Below are positions 1 through 6,542 of a stretch of 41,729 nt of DNA, piece by piece. Source of the stretch: an uncultured Eubacteriales bacterium (GTDB lineage: Bacteria; Bacillota; Clostridia; Christensenellales; Aristaeellaceae); NCBI GenBank assembly GCA_902790175.1, contig CADAQZ010000009.1:1-41729 (forward strand), written 5' to 3'. Made by a program: the position numbers and the translations under genes. The notes below the pieces were generated by a model, which was given only the letters and a program-made list of their open reading frames with translations, was not told the origin of the DNA and did no database searches. Position 1 is the first letter of the stretch. The number at the start of each line of letters is the position of its first letter.

Positions 1-465
1 GCGGACGTGGACGTGAAGATCAAGTGGGTGAACGACCTGTACATCAACGACAAGAAGGCCTGCGGCATCCTCTGCGAGGCCAGCGTGGACTTTGAAAGCG
101 GCGGACTGGAGTACGCGGTGCTGGGCATCGGCGTGAACGTGGCCGCGATGGACTTCCCGCCGGAGCTTTCGGACATCGCCACGTCGATCGAGAACGAGTG
201 CGGCGCGCCGGTGTCCCGGAGCCGCCTGATTGCCGAGATCTGCAACCAGCTGGAGGCGCTCTACGACCAGCTTCCCACCAGCGCGTTCATGGCCGAGAGT
301 CGCGCGCGCTCGAACGTGATCGGGCGGGACGTGACGGTGATCCGCGGCCAGGAGCGCTTCGAGGCGCGGGCGCTGGACATCGACGACGCGGGGCGGCTGG
401 TGATTCGCACCGAGAATGGCGTCTCCCACGTCGGCAGCGGGGAGATCAGCTTGAAACTGAAGTGA
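1..465 (+). CDS. birA: Biotin-[acetyl-CoA-carboxylase] ligase, C-terminal part (5' end outside window)
   Basis: This enzyme activates biotin to biotinyl-AMP and transfers it to the lysine of biotin carboxyl carrier proteins in the cytoplasm. The reading frame is open from the first base, so the N-terminal part lies upstream. The visible part begins just before KIKWVNDLY, the version here of the KWPNDL signature of the ligase catalytic core. It continues through ACGILCEA and the GIGVNV motif and ends with the small SH3-like C-terminal domain (about residues 105-154). The stop at 463-465 is followed 10 bases later by bioY, so ligase and biotin uptake probably share a transcript. Whether an N-terminal DNA-binding helix-turn-helix is present cannot be seen. 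Confidence 0.93.
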   Translation, partial: ADVDVKIKWVNDLYINDKKACGILCEASVDFESGGLEYAVLGIGVNVAAMDFPPELSDIATSIENECGAPVSRSRLIAEICNQLEALYDQLPTSAFMAESRARSNVIGRDVTVIRGQERFEARALDIDDAGRLVIRTENGVSHVGSGEISLKLK

Positions 466-475
466 GGATTCGCAA

Positions 476-988
476 ATGAAAACGAAGGATATGACGCTCG
501 TCGCGGTGATGGCGGCGCTGATCTGCGTGGCGGGGCCGCTGACGGTCGCCGTCGGGCCGATCCCGCTGTCGCTGTGCAGCTTTGCGGTATACCTGGCCGG
601 GGCGGTGCTCGGAGTAAAGCGCGGCGCGCTGGCCGTGGCGCTGTACCTGCTGATCGGCGCGATCGGCGTGCCGGTGTTCTCCGGCTTTTCCGGGGGCTTG
701 CAGAAGCTGGTGGGCGTCACCGGCGGCTACCTGGCGGGCTACCTCGCCTGCGCGGCGCTGACCGGGCTGGGCGCTTCAGACGGACCGAAGTGGCGCCTTC
801 CGGCGTTCATGCTGCTGGGCACTGCCGCGCTCTACGCCGTCGGCACGGCCTGGTTCATGATCCAGACGAAAAACCCGCTGGGCGCGGCGCTGGGCATGTG
901 CGTGATCCCGTTCCTGCCCGGCGACGCGGCGAAGATCGTCGCCGCGACGCTGATCGCCCCGCCGATCCGACGGGCGGTGGATAAATAA
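476..988 (+). CDS. bioY: Biotin transporter substrate-binding S component BioY
   Basis: BioY is the membrane S component of an ECF-type vitamin transporter and captures biotin outside the cell. The 170-residue protein is almost entirely hydrophobic with about six membrane segments. It carries family hallmarks such as the GPIPLSL stretch near residue 30, the GxxGVPVF region near 60-65 and GGLQKLVGVTGGYLAGY near 74-91. The ATG at 476 lies 10 bases after the birA stop, and the stop region itself (GTGAGGA) gives the Shine-Dalgarno site. No EcfA/A'/T genes are seen in the window, so it presumably uses a shared ECF module encoded elsewhere or works alone. Confidence 0.93.
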   Translation: MKTKDMTLVAVMAALICVAGPLTVAVGPIPLSLCSFAVYLAGAVLGVKRGALAVALYLLIGAIGVPVFSGFSGGLQKLVGVTGGYLAGYLACAALTGLGASDGPKWRLPAFMLLGTAALYAVGTAWFMIQTKNPLGAALGMCVIPFLPGDAAKIVAATLIAPPIRRAVDK

Positions 989-998
989 AAAGGGCCAG

Positions 999-1032
999 AT
1001 TGCGAGGCGTCCCTTGCAGGACGCCTCGCAAT
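999..1032. repeat. Perfect 14-bp palindromic hairpin after bioY
   Basis: ATTGCGAGGCGTCC (999-1012) is followed by a 6-base loop and its exact reverse complement (1019-1032). It starts 10 bases after the bioY stop. No T-run follows on the plus strand, so it looks more like a dispersed palindrome or a 3'-end stabilising hairpin than an intrinsic terminator. Confidence 0.7.
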
Positions 1033-1060
1033 GACACTGTCGCGATGGTTGAGTCATCCG

Positions 1061-1114
1061 CCGTAGGGACGCCATACTTGGCGTCCGCGGGCGGCAATTA
1101 TGCCGCCCCTACGG
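1061..1114. repeat. Nested palindrome of the TAGGGGCGGC family
   Basis: Outer arms CCGTAGGG (1061-1068) and CCCTACGG (1107-1114) enclose two further hairpins: GGACGCC/GGCGTCC (1067-1073, 1080-1086) and GGGCGGCA/TGCCGCCC (1089-1096, 1101-1108). The layout is a potential three-way junction. Related GGGCGGC...GCCGCCC hairpins occur at 15493-15538, 18544-18562 and 24538-24556, so this is a dispersed repeat family. Confidence 0.75.
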
Positions 1115-1169
1115 TTCTGATTGCGGCCAGTGAGTTGTTTTGAGACAGCTCCTTTTGACAGGCAACATT

Positions 1170-1844
1170 TTACAGTACATACAGCAGTATGCACAGGAAG
1201 TGCAGCAGGCTCCCGATCACCACAAACACGTGAAATGCCGAGTGGGCGTAGCGGCGCTTGCGGCCGATGGCGTAGAGCACCGCGCCGATCGTGTAGGCCA
1301 CGCCGCCCCAGAGCAAGAGCCAGAAGCCGCCCTCGCCGATCAGCTGCCGCACCAGCGAAATGCGCACCACGATGCACCAGCCCATCAGCAGGTAGCAGGC
1401 CTGCGAGATCCTGTCGAACTTCTTGAGGTCCACGGCGTTGAGCGCGATGCCCGCCGCCGCCAGCGCCCAGATCACGCCGAAGATCGTCCAGCCGAGCGCG
1501 GGGCTGTGGGCGCGCAGCGTGCACAGCGCGATGGGGGTGTAGGTACCCGCGATCAGCGCGAAGATGCTGCAGTGGTCCAAGACCTGCATCACGCGCTTTC
1601 CAAAAAGCCGCGGGCTCAGGCCGTGGTAGACGCTGGAGATGCTGTAGAGGGCCAGCATGGTCAGCGCGTACACGATGCCACTGACCACGGCCCAGGCGCT
1701 GTGGTGGCGAACCCCGACGATGGGGCAGAGCACCAGCGCGAGGATACCCAGCGCGCCGCCCACGATGTGCGTGACCATGTTGGTGATCTCTTCGCCGCGG
1801 GTGTAGTCGGGCAGCTTGCGCTGGGCCAGAGGTGTGCGTTTCAT
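1170..1844 (-). CDS. Hemolysin III / TrhA family membrane protein
   Basis: A 224-residue integral membrane protein with about seven hydrophobic segments, of the hemolysin III (YqfA/TrhA) branch of the PAQR-like superfamily. Family motifs are in order: H26 in the first membrane segment, SISSVYH (residues 68-74), VLDHCSIFALIAGTYTP (88-104) and a C-terminal HSAFHVFV. The conserved Ser/His/Asp residues of this superfamily are thought to form a metal-dependent hydrolase-like site. TrhA homologues have been linked to membrane energetics and lipid homeostasis; haemolytic activity should not be assumed. A good Shine-Dalgarno (GGAGA) precedes the ATG, and a TTGACA-17-TAATAT promoter lies at 1899-1927. 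Confidence 0.9.
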   Translation of the reverse strand: MKRTPLAQRKLPDYTRGEEITNMVTHIVGGALGILALVLCPIVGVRHHSAWAVVSGIVYALTMLALYSISSVYHGLSPRLFGKRVMQVLDHCSIFALIAGTYTPIALCTLRAHSPALGWTIFGVIWALAAAGIALNAVDLKKFDRISQACYLLMGWCIVVRISLVRQLIGEGGFWLLLWGGVAYTIGAVLYAIGRKRRYAHSAFHVFVVIGSLLHFLCILLYVL

Positions 1845-1898
1845 ATCGGTCTCCTTTGAGGAAAGAATTGGAAATCATTAAATCTGGTATTGAATACT

Positions 1899-1927
1899 AT
1901 ATTACACCATGGCGGGGAAAATGTCAA
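1899..1927 (-). promoter_or_regulatory. Sigma-A-type promoter of the hemolysin III gene
   Basis: On the minus strand TTGACA (1922-1927) and TAATAT (1899-1904) are 17 bases apart, about 55 bases before the start codon. The hairpin terminator of the preceding gene ends immediately upstream. Confidence 0.75.
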
Positions 1928-1930
1928 TAG

Positions 1931-1967
1931 GAATCATGACCACCGGCTTAGCCGGTGGTCATGATTC
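1931..1967. terminator. 17-bp perfect hairpin, identical to that at 33840-33876
   Basis: GAATCATGACCACCGGC (1931-1947), loop TTA, then the exact reverse complement (1951-1967). It sits just after the stop of the leftward gene at 1982-2695 and before the next leftward promoter, where a terminator is expected. On the minus strand it is not followed by a clean U-run, so termination strength is uncertain. The same stem is reused at 33840-33876. Confidence 0.6.
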
Positions 1968-1981
1968 TATACTTTCTTTCC

Positions 1982-2695
1982 TCAGGTCTTCCGCATGTCG
2001 TCGGGGAGCGTGGTGGGCGCGGGCGTTTGGGGGCGGTCCGTCTCGCCGCCGATCGTGAACGAGAACGGCGTCTCGTCGATCTCAAGCGTGTCCTCAGCCT
2101 CGCCGGTGGCCATGTCCAGCGCGATCAGCGTGGCGCTGAGGCTGCCGGAGAAGGTGGTCGCGCCGCCCATGGTCTGGATGTCGTCGATCGCGATGGAGAA
2201 GGTCGAATCTTCCGGGTACACCGAGCCGTTCATCTGGCTGGAGAAGTAGTAAAGCTCCTGCTCCGCCTTCAGGTCGGACACGATCAGCACCACGCTGCTC
2301 TCCTCGCCGGTCAGCGCAGAGTAGTCCGGGGTGATCACCATGCCGGAAGCGGCGGTGTCCGGGAAGATCATGTACAGCTCGTAGAGCTTTGAGCCGTCGT
2401 CCAGGTAGCGGTAGAACGAGGCCTGCACCATGCCGTCCTCGATGGAGGAATACTGCGAGGAGGCGTCGAAGTCCAGCGTCACCTTCTCGCCCTTGATGTC
2501 GAGCTCGATGGACGAGCCGGAGTCGTGGTCGCGCGGGGCCTGCTCGTCGGCGTCACCGTCCACCTCGATCACGATCCTGTCCGGCAGGTCTGTGGCGTCG
2601 CCTCCCGGCAGCGTCGGCAGGGGCCGCTCCGTCTCCGCCAGCGCGGGCAATAAACATATCAGCGCCGCCATCGTCAGCGCAATCAGCTTCTTCAT
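1982..2695 (-). CDS. Secreted protein of unknown function
   Basis: I do not recognise a family. The 237-residue product begins with a classical signal peptide (MKK, hydrophobic core, cleavage likely after LPALA near residue 20). No lipobox cysteine lies at the cleavage site, so it is probably exported and released or wall-associated. The mature part is strongly acidic with a Pro-rich N terminus (TERPLPTLPGG). A beta-strand-rich body follows with alternating hydrophobic residues, and the tail is Thr/Pro-rich (TPAPTTLPDD). ATG with AGGAG upstream and a strong TTGACA-17-TAGAAT promoter at 2739-2767 support expression. It is probably monocistronic, closed by the hairpin at 1931-1967. Confidence 0.75.
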   Translation of the reverse strand: MKKLIALTMAALICLLPALAETERPLPTLPGGDATDLPDRIVIEVDGDADEQAPRDHDSGSSIELDIKGEKVTLDFDASSQYSSIEDGMVQASFYRYLDDGSKLYELYMIFPDTAASGMVITPDYSALTGEESSVVLIVSDLKAEQELYYFSSQMNGSVYPEDSTFSIAIDDIQTMGGATTFSGSLSATLIALDMATGEAEDTLEIDETPFSFTIGGETDRPQTPAPTTLPDDMRKT

Positions 2696-2738
2696 GGTCT
2701 GCTCCTTTTAGCGCGTGCGCGCCTGTGTTGATGTGCCT

Positions 2739-2767
2739 ATTCTACCGCCGCGGGCCGCGATTGTCAA
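2739..2767 (-). promoter_or_regulatory. Sigma-A-type promoter of the secreted-protein gene
   Basis: Minus-strand TTGACA (2762-2767), 17-base spacer, TAGAAT (2739-2744), ending about 43 bases before the ATG at 2695. It is close to consensus. Confidence 0.8.
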
Positions 2768-2885
2768 GGCGCACGCATGCGTGCAAAAACCACGGCTTCC
2801 ATTTTACGTTGAAAAGTGGTATAATGGCCGAGGATTTTCGTAAGTTGCATAAAAGATGCATCGATCATTCCGAAATCTTGCCGGC

Positions 2886-2929
2886 AAAAAAACAAAAGCC
2901 TCGAAAACGCTGTGTTTTCACGGCTTTTG
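2886..2929 (-). terminator. Intrinsic terminator of the tRNA operon
   Basis: On the minus strand CAAAAGCC (2922-2929) pairs with GGCTTTTG (2893-2900), with an inner GAAAAC/GTTTTC stem, followed by seven T residues (2886-2892). It lies 3 bases after the tRNA-Lys CCA. Confidence 0.85.
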
Positions 2930-2932
2930 AAA

Positions 2933-3008
2933 TGGTGACCCATTGGAGATTCGAACTCCAGACACCCTGATTAAAAGTCAGGTGCTCTACCGACTGAGCT
3001 AATGGGTC
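2933..3008 (-). tRNA. tRNA-Lys (anticodon TTT)
   Basis: This is a 76-base cloverleaf with encoded CCA. The acceptor stem GACCCAT pairs with the 3' ATGGGTC, the D-loop reads AGCTCAGTCGGTAGAGC, the anticodon loop ACTTTTAATC carries TTT, and the T-arm contains GTTCGAATC. It is the last gene of the operon. Confidence 0.97.
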
Positions 3009-3012
3009 GCAT

Positions 3013-3087
3013 TGGCTGGGGCGGCAGGGGTCGAACCTGCGAATGCGGGAGTCAAAGTCCCGTGCCTTACCGCTTGGCTACGCCCCA
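3013..3087 (-). tRNA. tRNA-Gln (anticodon TTG)
   Basis: This is a 75-base cloverleaf with encoded CCA. The acceptor stem is TGGGGCG/CGCCCCA, the anticodon loop CTTTGAC gives TTG, and the T-loop is GTTCGACCC. It is separated from tRNA-Lys by only 4 bases. Confidence 0.97.
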
Positions 3088-3135
3088 TTGCACGCGCCTG
3101 CGCCGATTCAATGGGAATCACCGCTGTGTCGGATA

Positions 3136-3198
3136 ATGATTGTCGACGTGTTCCAACGGAACCCGCCGACCTGGAAAACGATCTGTCTTCCCAATCAT
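3136..3198 (-). repeat. 63-bp three-way-junction element, copy A
   Basis: The element is bounded by ATGATT (3136-3141) and its inverted copy AATCAT (3193-3198). Read on the minus strand it holds hairpin 1 (GGAAGAC...CGTTTTCC, one G-U pair) and hairpin 2 (GTCGGCG then GTTCC, 3-base loop GTT, GGAAC, CGTCGAC with one G-U pair). It lies inside the tRNA operon between tRNA-His and tRNA-Gln, on the tRNA strand in the orientation where the wobble pairs are allowed. A second 63-bp copy with seven differences lies at 40798-40860. The same strand also reads as an open 21-codon frame; three of the seven differences are synonymous. No known RNA family is recognised. Confidence 0.75.
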
Positions 3199-3210
3199 GT
3201 CCGGTTGAAG

Positions 3211-3288
3211 TGGGGTGGGTAGTGGGGCTCGAACCCACGACCTCCAGGGCCACAACCTGGCACTCTGACCAACTGAGCTATACCCACC
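3211..3288 (-). tRNA. tRNA-His (anticodon GTG)
   Basis: The acceptor stem is GTGGGTA/TACCCAC, with an encoded G(-1) at 3288 opposite the C discriminator at 3214, the histidine identity pair. The anticodon loop TTGTGGC gives GTG, the T-loop is GTTCGAGCC, and CCA is encoded. Confidence 0.96.
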
Positions 3289-3295
3289 ATAAACC

Positions 3296-3372
<77 letters not shown>

Positions 3373-3416
3373 ATCCTTCGGCGCGAGCGGAGAACTTGTC
3401 CCGCCGACATTTGTAT

Positions 3417-3445
3417 ATTATAGCATTGTTTGCCGATTTTGTCTA
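3417..3445 (-). promoter_or_regulatory. Promoter of the tRNA operon
   Basis: Minus-strand TAGACA (3440-3445), 17-base spacer, TATAAT (3417-3422). The order of transcription is Arg, His, copy A element, Gln, Lys, terminator. Confidence 0.8.
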
Positions 3446-3519
3446 TAGATCGGCGGAAATAAACCAACATTTTACCTTGCGCGGGGCGCGATTTAAGGAG
3501 CGAAAGGAGGCGCGAAGCC

Positions 3520-4818
3520 GTGAAGAAGCGGGCGTGGATGGCGCTGGCCCTGGCGGGCATGCTGCTGGGCGCGGCGCGCGCCGAGGGGCCGCTGTGCGTG
3601 GCGACGGACGCCTTCACGGGCCTCGTCACGGAGATGGGCGAAGCGCTCCTCACCGGCGTAGAGGACGTGTTCTGCGTGCGCGAGGGCGCGCTCTACGCGG
3701 CAGGGAGCCGCGGCGCGTACCGCCTCTATGACGCAAATGGCGCAATGCTAGGGGATGCGGAATTCGCGATGATCGCCGACTCGGGCGACTGCCTGATCTT
3801 TCGGCAGGGCAGCCTCTACGGCGCGATGGATATGCATGGAAGCGTGACGCTGCCCGCGGCGTGGACGCAGCTGGCCTGGGACGGCGCGGGCGGCTTCCTG
3901 GCACTGGAGACCGACCCGTTCGACGAGAGCCCGGACGCGATCCTGCGCGTCTCGCCACAGGGCGAGGCGACGCCAACCGGCGTCATGACCTCGATGGGCC
4001 TGAGCGCGCTGGAATCGGGTCGGATGCCCGTGATGGCGTCGAACGGGCGCTACGGCGCGATCGACGCGCGGGGCGAGTGGGCGATCCCGGCGAAGTGGCT
4101 GTACCTCGGCCCGTTCGAGCGCGGCCGCGCGAAGGTCGCCGGTCCGGGCGGCATGGGCCTGATCGACGTGGAAGGCATGGAGGTCGTGCCGACGGTCTAC
4201 GACTGGCTGGAGCGCGGGGACGGCGTCATTGCCGCGGGAAATACAGGCGGCATCGACGTGCTTTCCAAAAGCGGCGAAACGCTCCTCTACCGCGTCGAGG
4301 GCGCGTATGCCGAGGCATCCGTGCTGGGGAGTTGCCTGCTCGTGCGGGACGACACCGGCGCGCGCCTCTACGACGAAAAGGGCACTGTGATCGGCACGTT
4401 CGGCGCGGACTTCGACGCCGCGCCCGGCCTGAACGGGCAGATCATCGCCACCGAAGGCGCGTGGGGCGACGCGGGCACATGGCTGATGGACCCCGACGGC
4501 AGCGCGGCGTCCGGCAAATTCCAGCGGATACTGCCGCTGGCGGGCGGTCGCTACGCCTTCATCGAGACGCCGGGCATCGCGTATTATAGCGCCGACCTCG
4601 ACCGCGTGCTGACCTCGTGGGACTACGACGGCGCGCGCTGCGGCCTGATGGACGCGAGGGGCGCGGTGCTCGTCCCTGCGCGATGGCGCGAGATCCGCGC
4701 GCTCAGTGGCGACAGGCTGCTGATGACCGGCGACGGGGAGGCGAGGCTGACCGATCTGGACGGACAAGTCGTGAAGCGCTGGGTTACGGCTGAAGGCGAA
4801 GCAGCCACAGGCGAATGA
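3520..4818 (+). CDS. Secreted WG-repeat protein
   Basis: A 432-residue exported protein with a signal peptide (residues 1-21, cleavage near ARA|EG) and several WG beta repeats. Clear units are GAMDMHG...LPAAW (about 106-120), YGAIDARGEWAIPAKW (about 177-192), GLIDVEGMEVVP (about 207-219) and CGLMDARGAVLVPARW (about 374-390). Such repeats form beta-hairpin arrays of unknown biochemical role, common in surface proteins of Clostridia. The start is GTG at 3520, chosen because AAAGGAGG (3503-3510) is ideally spaced and the signal peptide starts there. Its 3' end overlaps the convergent carboxypeptidase gene by 35 bases. Confidence 0.85.
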   Translation: MKKRAWMALALAGMLLGAARAEGPLCVATDAFTGLVTEMGEALLTGVEDVFCVREGALYAAGSRGAYRLYDANGAMLGDAEFAMIADSGDCLIFRQGSLYGAMDMHGSVTLPAAWTQLAWDGAGGFLALETDPFDESPDAILRVSPQGEATPTGVMTSMGLSALESGRMPVMASNGRYGAIDARGEWAIPAKWLYLGPFERGRAKVAGPGGMGLIDVEGMEVVPTVYDWLERGDGVIAAGNTGGIDVLSKSGETLLYRVEGAYAEASVLGSCLLVRDDTGARLYDEKGTVIGTFGADFDAAPGLNGQIIATEGAWGDAGTWLMDPDGSAASGKFQRILPLAGGRYAFIETPGIAYYSADLDRVLTSWDYDGARCGLMDARGAVLVPARWREIRALSGDRLLMTGDGEARLTDLDGQVVKRWVTAEGEAATGE

Positions 4819-5899
4819 GACGGCGGACGGACTGGCCGAAGTCGCGCCTCTCCACGTCGCTGGCGGCCACCAGCGCGCAGCGCGCGTACTCCCGCGCGTC
4901 CTGCCGGATGCGCGCCGTGCCGAGCGCCTCCCCGGCGTAGACGGGCGCTTCCACCTTCTCCGGCAGGTCGAGCGCGGTCTCTGAAAGCCTGCCGACGGGC
5001 AGCGCCGTGGCCAGCGGCGACGCCGTCACGACGTCCACCGAATCGCGCACGCCGCCCGTCACCTTCACCGACGCCACGCGCTGACCGGCGTCGAACGCGC
5101 TCTCCTCGCGGAAGTTCTCAAAGCCCCAGTCCAGCAGCTGCGTGGCCGTGTCGAACCAGGTCGGGCAGTTCAGCACCGCGCCGATCAATTCCATGCCATC
5201 GCGCTTCGCACTGAACACCAGGCAGCGCCCGGCCTTGCCGGTGTAGCCGGTCTTGCCGCCGGTCGCGCCCTCGTAGGTCTTGAGCAGCTTGTTCTTGTTT
5301 TCCAAAACCCGGCTGTACTCGTTGCCAACCCACGGGATCACCTTGCGCTGCGTGGCCGTGATGGTGCGAAAGTCCGTATTTCTCATCGCCTCGCGAAACA
5401 GCAGCGCCAGCCCCAGCGCCGAGATCTTGTGGCCGTCCGCGTCCAGCCCGTGGGGGTTGACGAAGTGCGCGTCGATGCCAAGCGCCTCGGCCTTTTCGTT
5501 CATCATCTTCGCAAATGCCGGAACGCTTCCGGCGATGTGTTCCGCCACGGCCACGGCGGCGTCGTTGCCGCTGCGCAGCATGAGCCCGTAGAGCATGTGT
5601 TCCATTGAGAGCGTCTCGCCCTCGGACAGGTACAGCGACGTGCCCTCCACGCCGTGCGCGTTCTTCCCGGCGGTGACCTTCTCGTCCAGCGCGCTGTTCT
5701 CCAGCGCCAGCAGCGTGGTCATCACCTTCGTGGTGGAGGCCATCGGGTACATGGCGTTCTCGTTCTGCCCGAACAGCACCCGCCCCGAAGCCCCGTCGAT
5801 CAATACCGCGCCCTTCGCCGCGACGGTGAACGGCTCCGACGCGCGGGCGGGGAGAGCGACGAGCAGGAACATGAGCGCCAGCGCAAATACTTTTTTCAT
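4784..5899 (-). CDS. D-alanyl-D-alanine carboxypeptidase (DacF/PBP5-type, peptidase S11)
   Basis: This low-molecular-weight penicillin-binding protein removes the terminal D-Ala from peptidoglycan pentapeptides outside the membrane. The 371-residue sequence shows a signal peptide (1-20, ARA|SE). All three serine-peptidase motifs are present: S55-T-T-K58 with the nucleophile Ser55, S110-G-N112, and K216-T-G218. After about residue 250 comes the beta-rich C-terminal domain, ending in a basic amphipathic stretch (RRLIRLWLLRLQP) that is the expected membrane anchor. GGAGG precedes the ATG. The Bacillus DacF paralogue acts in spore cortex formation, whereas DacA acts in vegetative cells; which role applies here cannot be decided. 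Confidence 0.93.
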   Translation of the reverse strand: MKKVFALALMFLLVALPARASEPFTVAAKGAVLIDGASGRVLFGQNENAMYPMASTTKVMTTLLALENSALDEKVTAGKNAHGVEGTSLYLSEGETLSMEHMLYGLMLRSGNDAAVAVAEHIAGSVPAFAKMMNEKAEALGIDAHFVNPHGLDADGHKISALGLALLFREAMRNTDFRTITATQRKVIPWVGNEYSRVLENKNKLLKTYEGATGGKTGYTGKAGRCLVFSAKRDGMELIGAVLNCPTWFDTATQLLDWGFENFREESAFDAGQRVASVKVTGGVRDSVDVVTASPLATALPVGRLSETALDLPEKVEAPVYAGEALGTARIRQDAREYARCALVAASDVERRDFGQSVRRLIRLWLLRLQP

Positions 5900-5946
5900 G
5901 CGATCCTCCGAACAGTTCTGTTTGAATCATACTGACATGGAAATCC

Positions 5947-5993
5947 AAAAACCACCCGGACGCCTCCGCTCTTTCGTAACGGAACCGTCCGGG
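5947..5993 (-). terminator. Intrinsic terminator after the DUF1836 gene
   Basis: On the minus strand CCCGGACG (5986-5993) pairs with CGTCCGGG (5955-5962). After GGT comes a run of five T (5947-5951). It separates the rqcH/DUF1836 unit from the carboxypeptidase gene. Confidence 0.75.
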
Positions 5994-6028
5994 CGCTCTC
6001 TGTCCAGAGGATATGCGGTTGTCGGGCG

Positions 6029-6532
6029 CTACTGAACCTCGCCCCGCTCGCCCTTTAGCGCGGCGGCGCAGCCGGCGGAGTAGCCGCAGGCGAGTATCGC
6101 GAAGTCCAGCGCGGTCTGCGGCGCGGCGATGCCGCCGCCCTCGCCGCACATGCTCTGTATCACGCCGGTGATGCGCTCGCTGAACGCGGCGTACAGCGCC
6201 TGCACCGTGTCGCCCTCGCCCAGCGCCAGCATCCGGCGGATGTCCTCCATGCTGCTGGTCTGCTTCAGGGCCACGATCATCGTAAGCAGCGCGATCTGCT
6301 CCCGGCTGTACTTTTTCCCGGTGGGGCGGGGGATCAGCTTGCTCTTGACGTAGTTGTTGATCATCGAGGGGGAGAGGTAGCCGTGGATGTCCTCGCCGTA
6401 TAAGGGCTCGTACATCCGCGTGATGAACGTCACCACCTGGTCCATGTACAGGCCCAGGTCGGGGATCTGCTCCCACTGTGTGGGTCGAAAGCGCCTGATG
6501 GCGCTGAGCGCGCTCTGGATCTCGCTGTTCAT
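6029..6532 (-). CDS. DUF1836 domain protein (MerR-like helix-turn-helix)
   Basis: A 167-residue cytoplasmic protein matching the DUF1836 pattern: WEQIPDLGLYMDQVVTFI near residues 20-37, then YLSPSMINNYVKSKLIP near 52-68 and the KKYSREQIALL stretch near 73-83. The middle segment resembles the winged helix of MerR-type regulators, suggesting DNA binding, but no target or ligand is known to me. The gene starts 10 bases after the rqcH stop, so both are probably cotranscribed. ATG with AGGAGG upstream (inside the rqcH end). A terminator follows at 5947-5993. Confidence 0.85.
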   Translation of the reverse strand: MNSEIQSALSAIRRFRPTQWEQIPDLGLYMDQVVTFITRMYEPLYGEDIHGYLSPSMINNYVKSKLIPRPTGKKYSREQIALLTMIVALKQTSSMEDIRRMLALGEGDTVQALYAAFSERITGVIQSMCGEGGGIAAPQTALDFAILACGYSAGCAAALKGERGEVQ

Positions 6533-6542
6533 GGTGCGCCTC

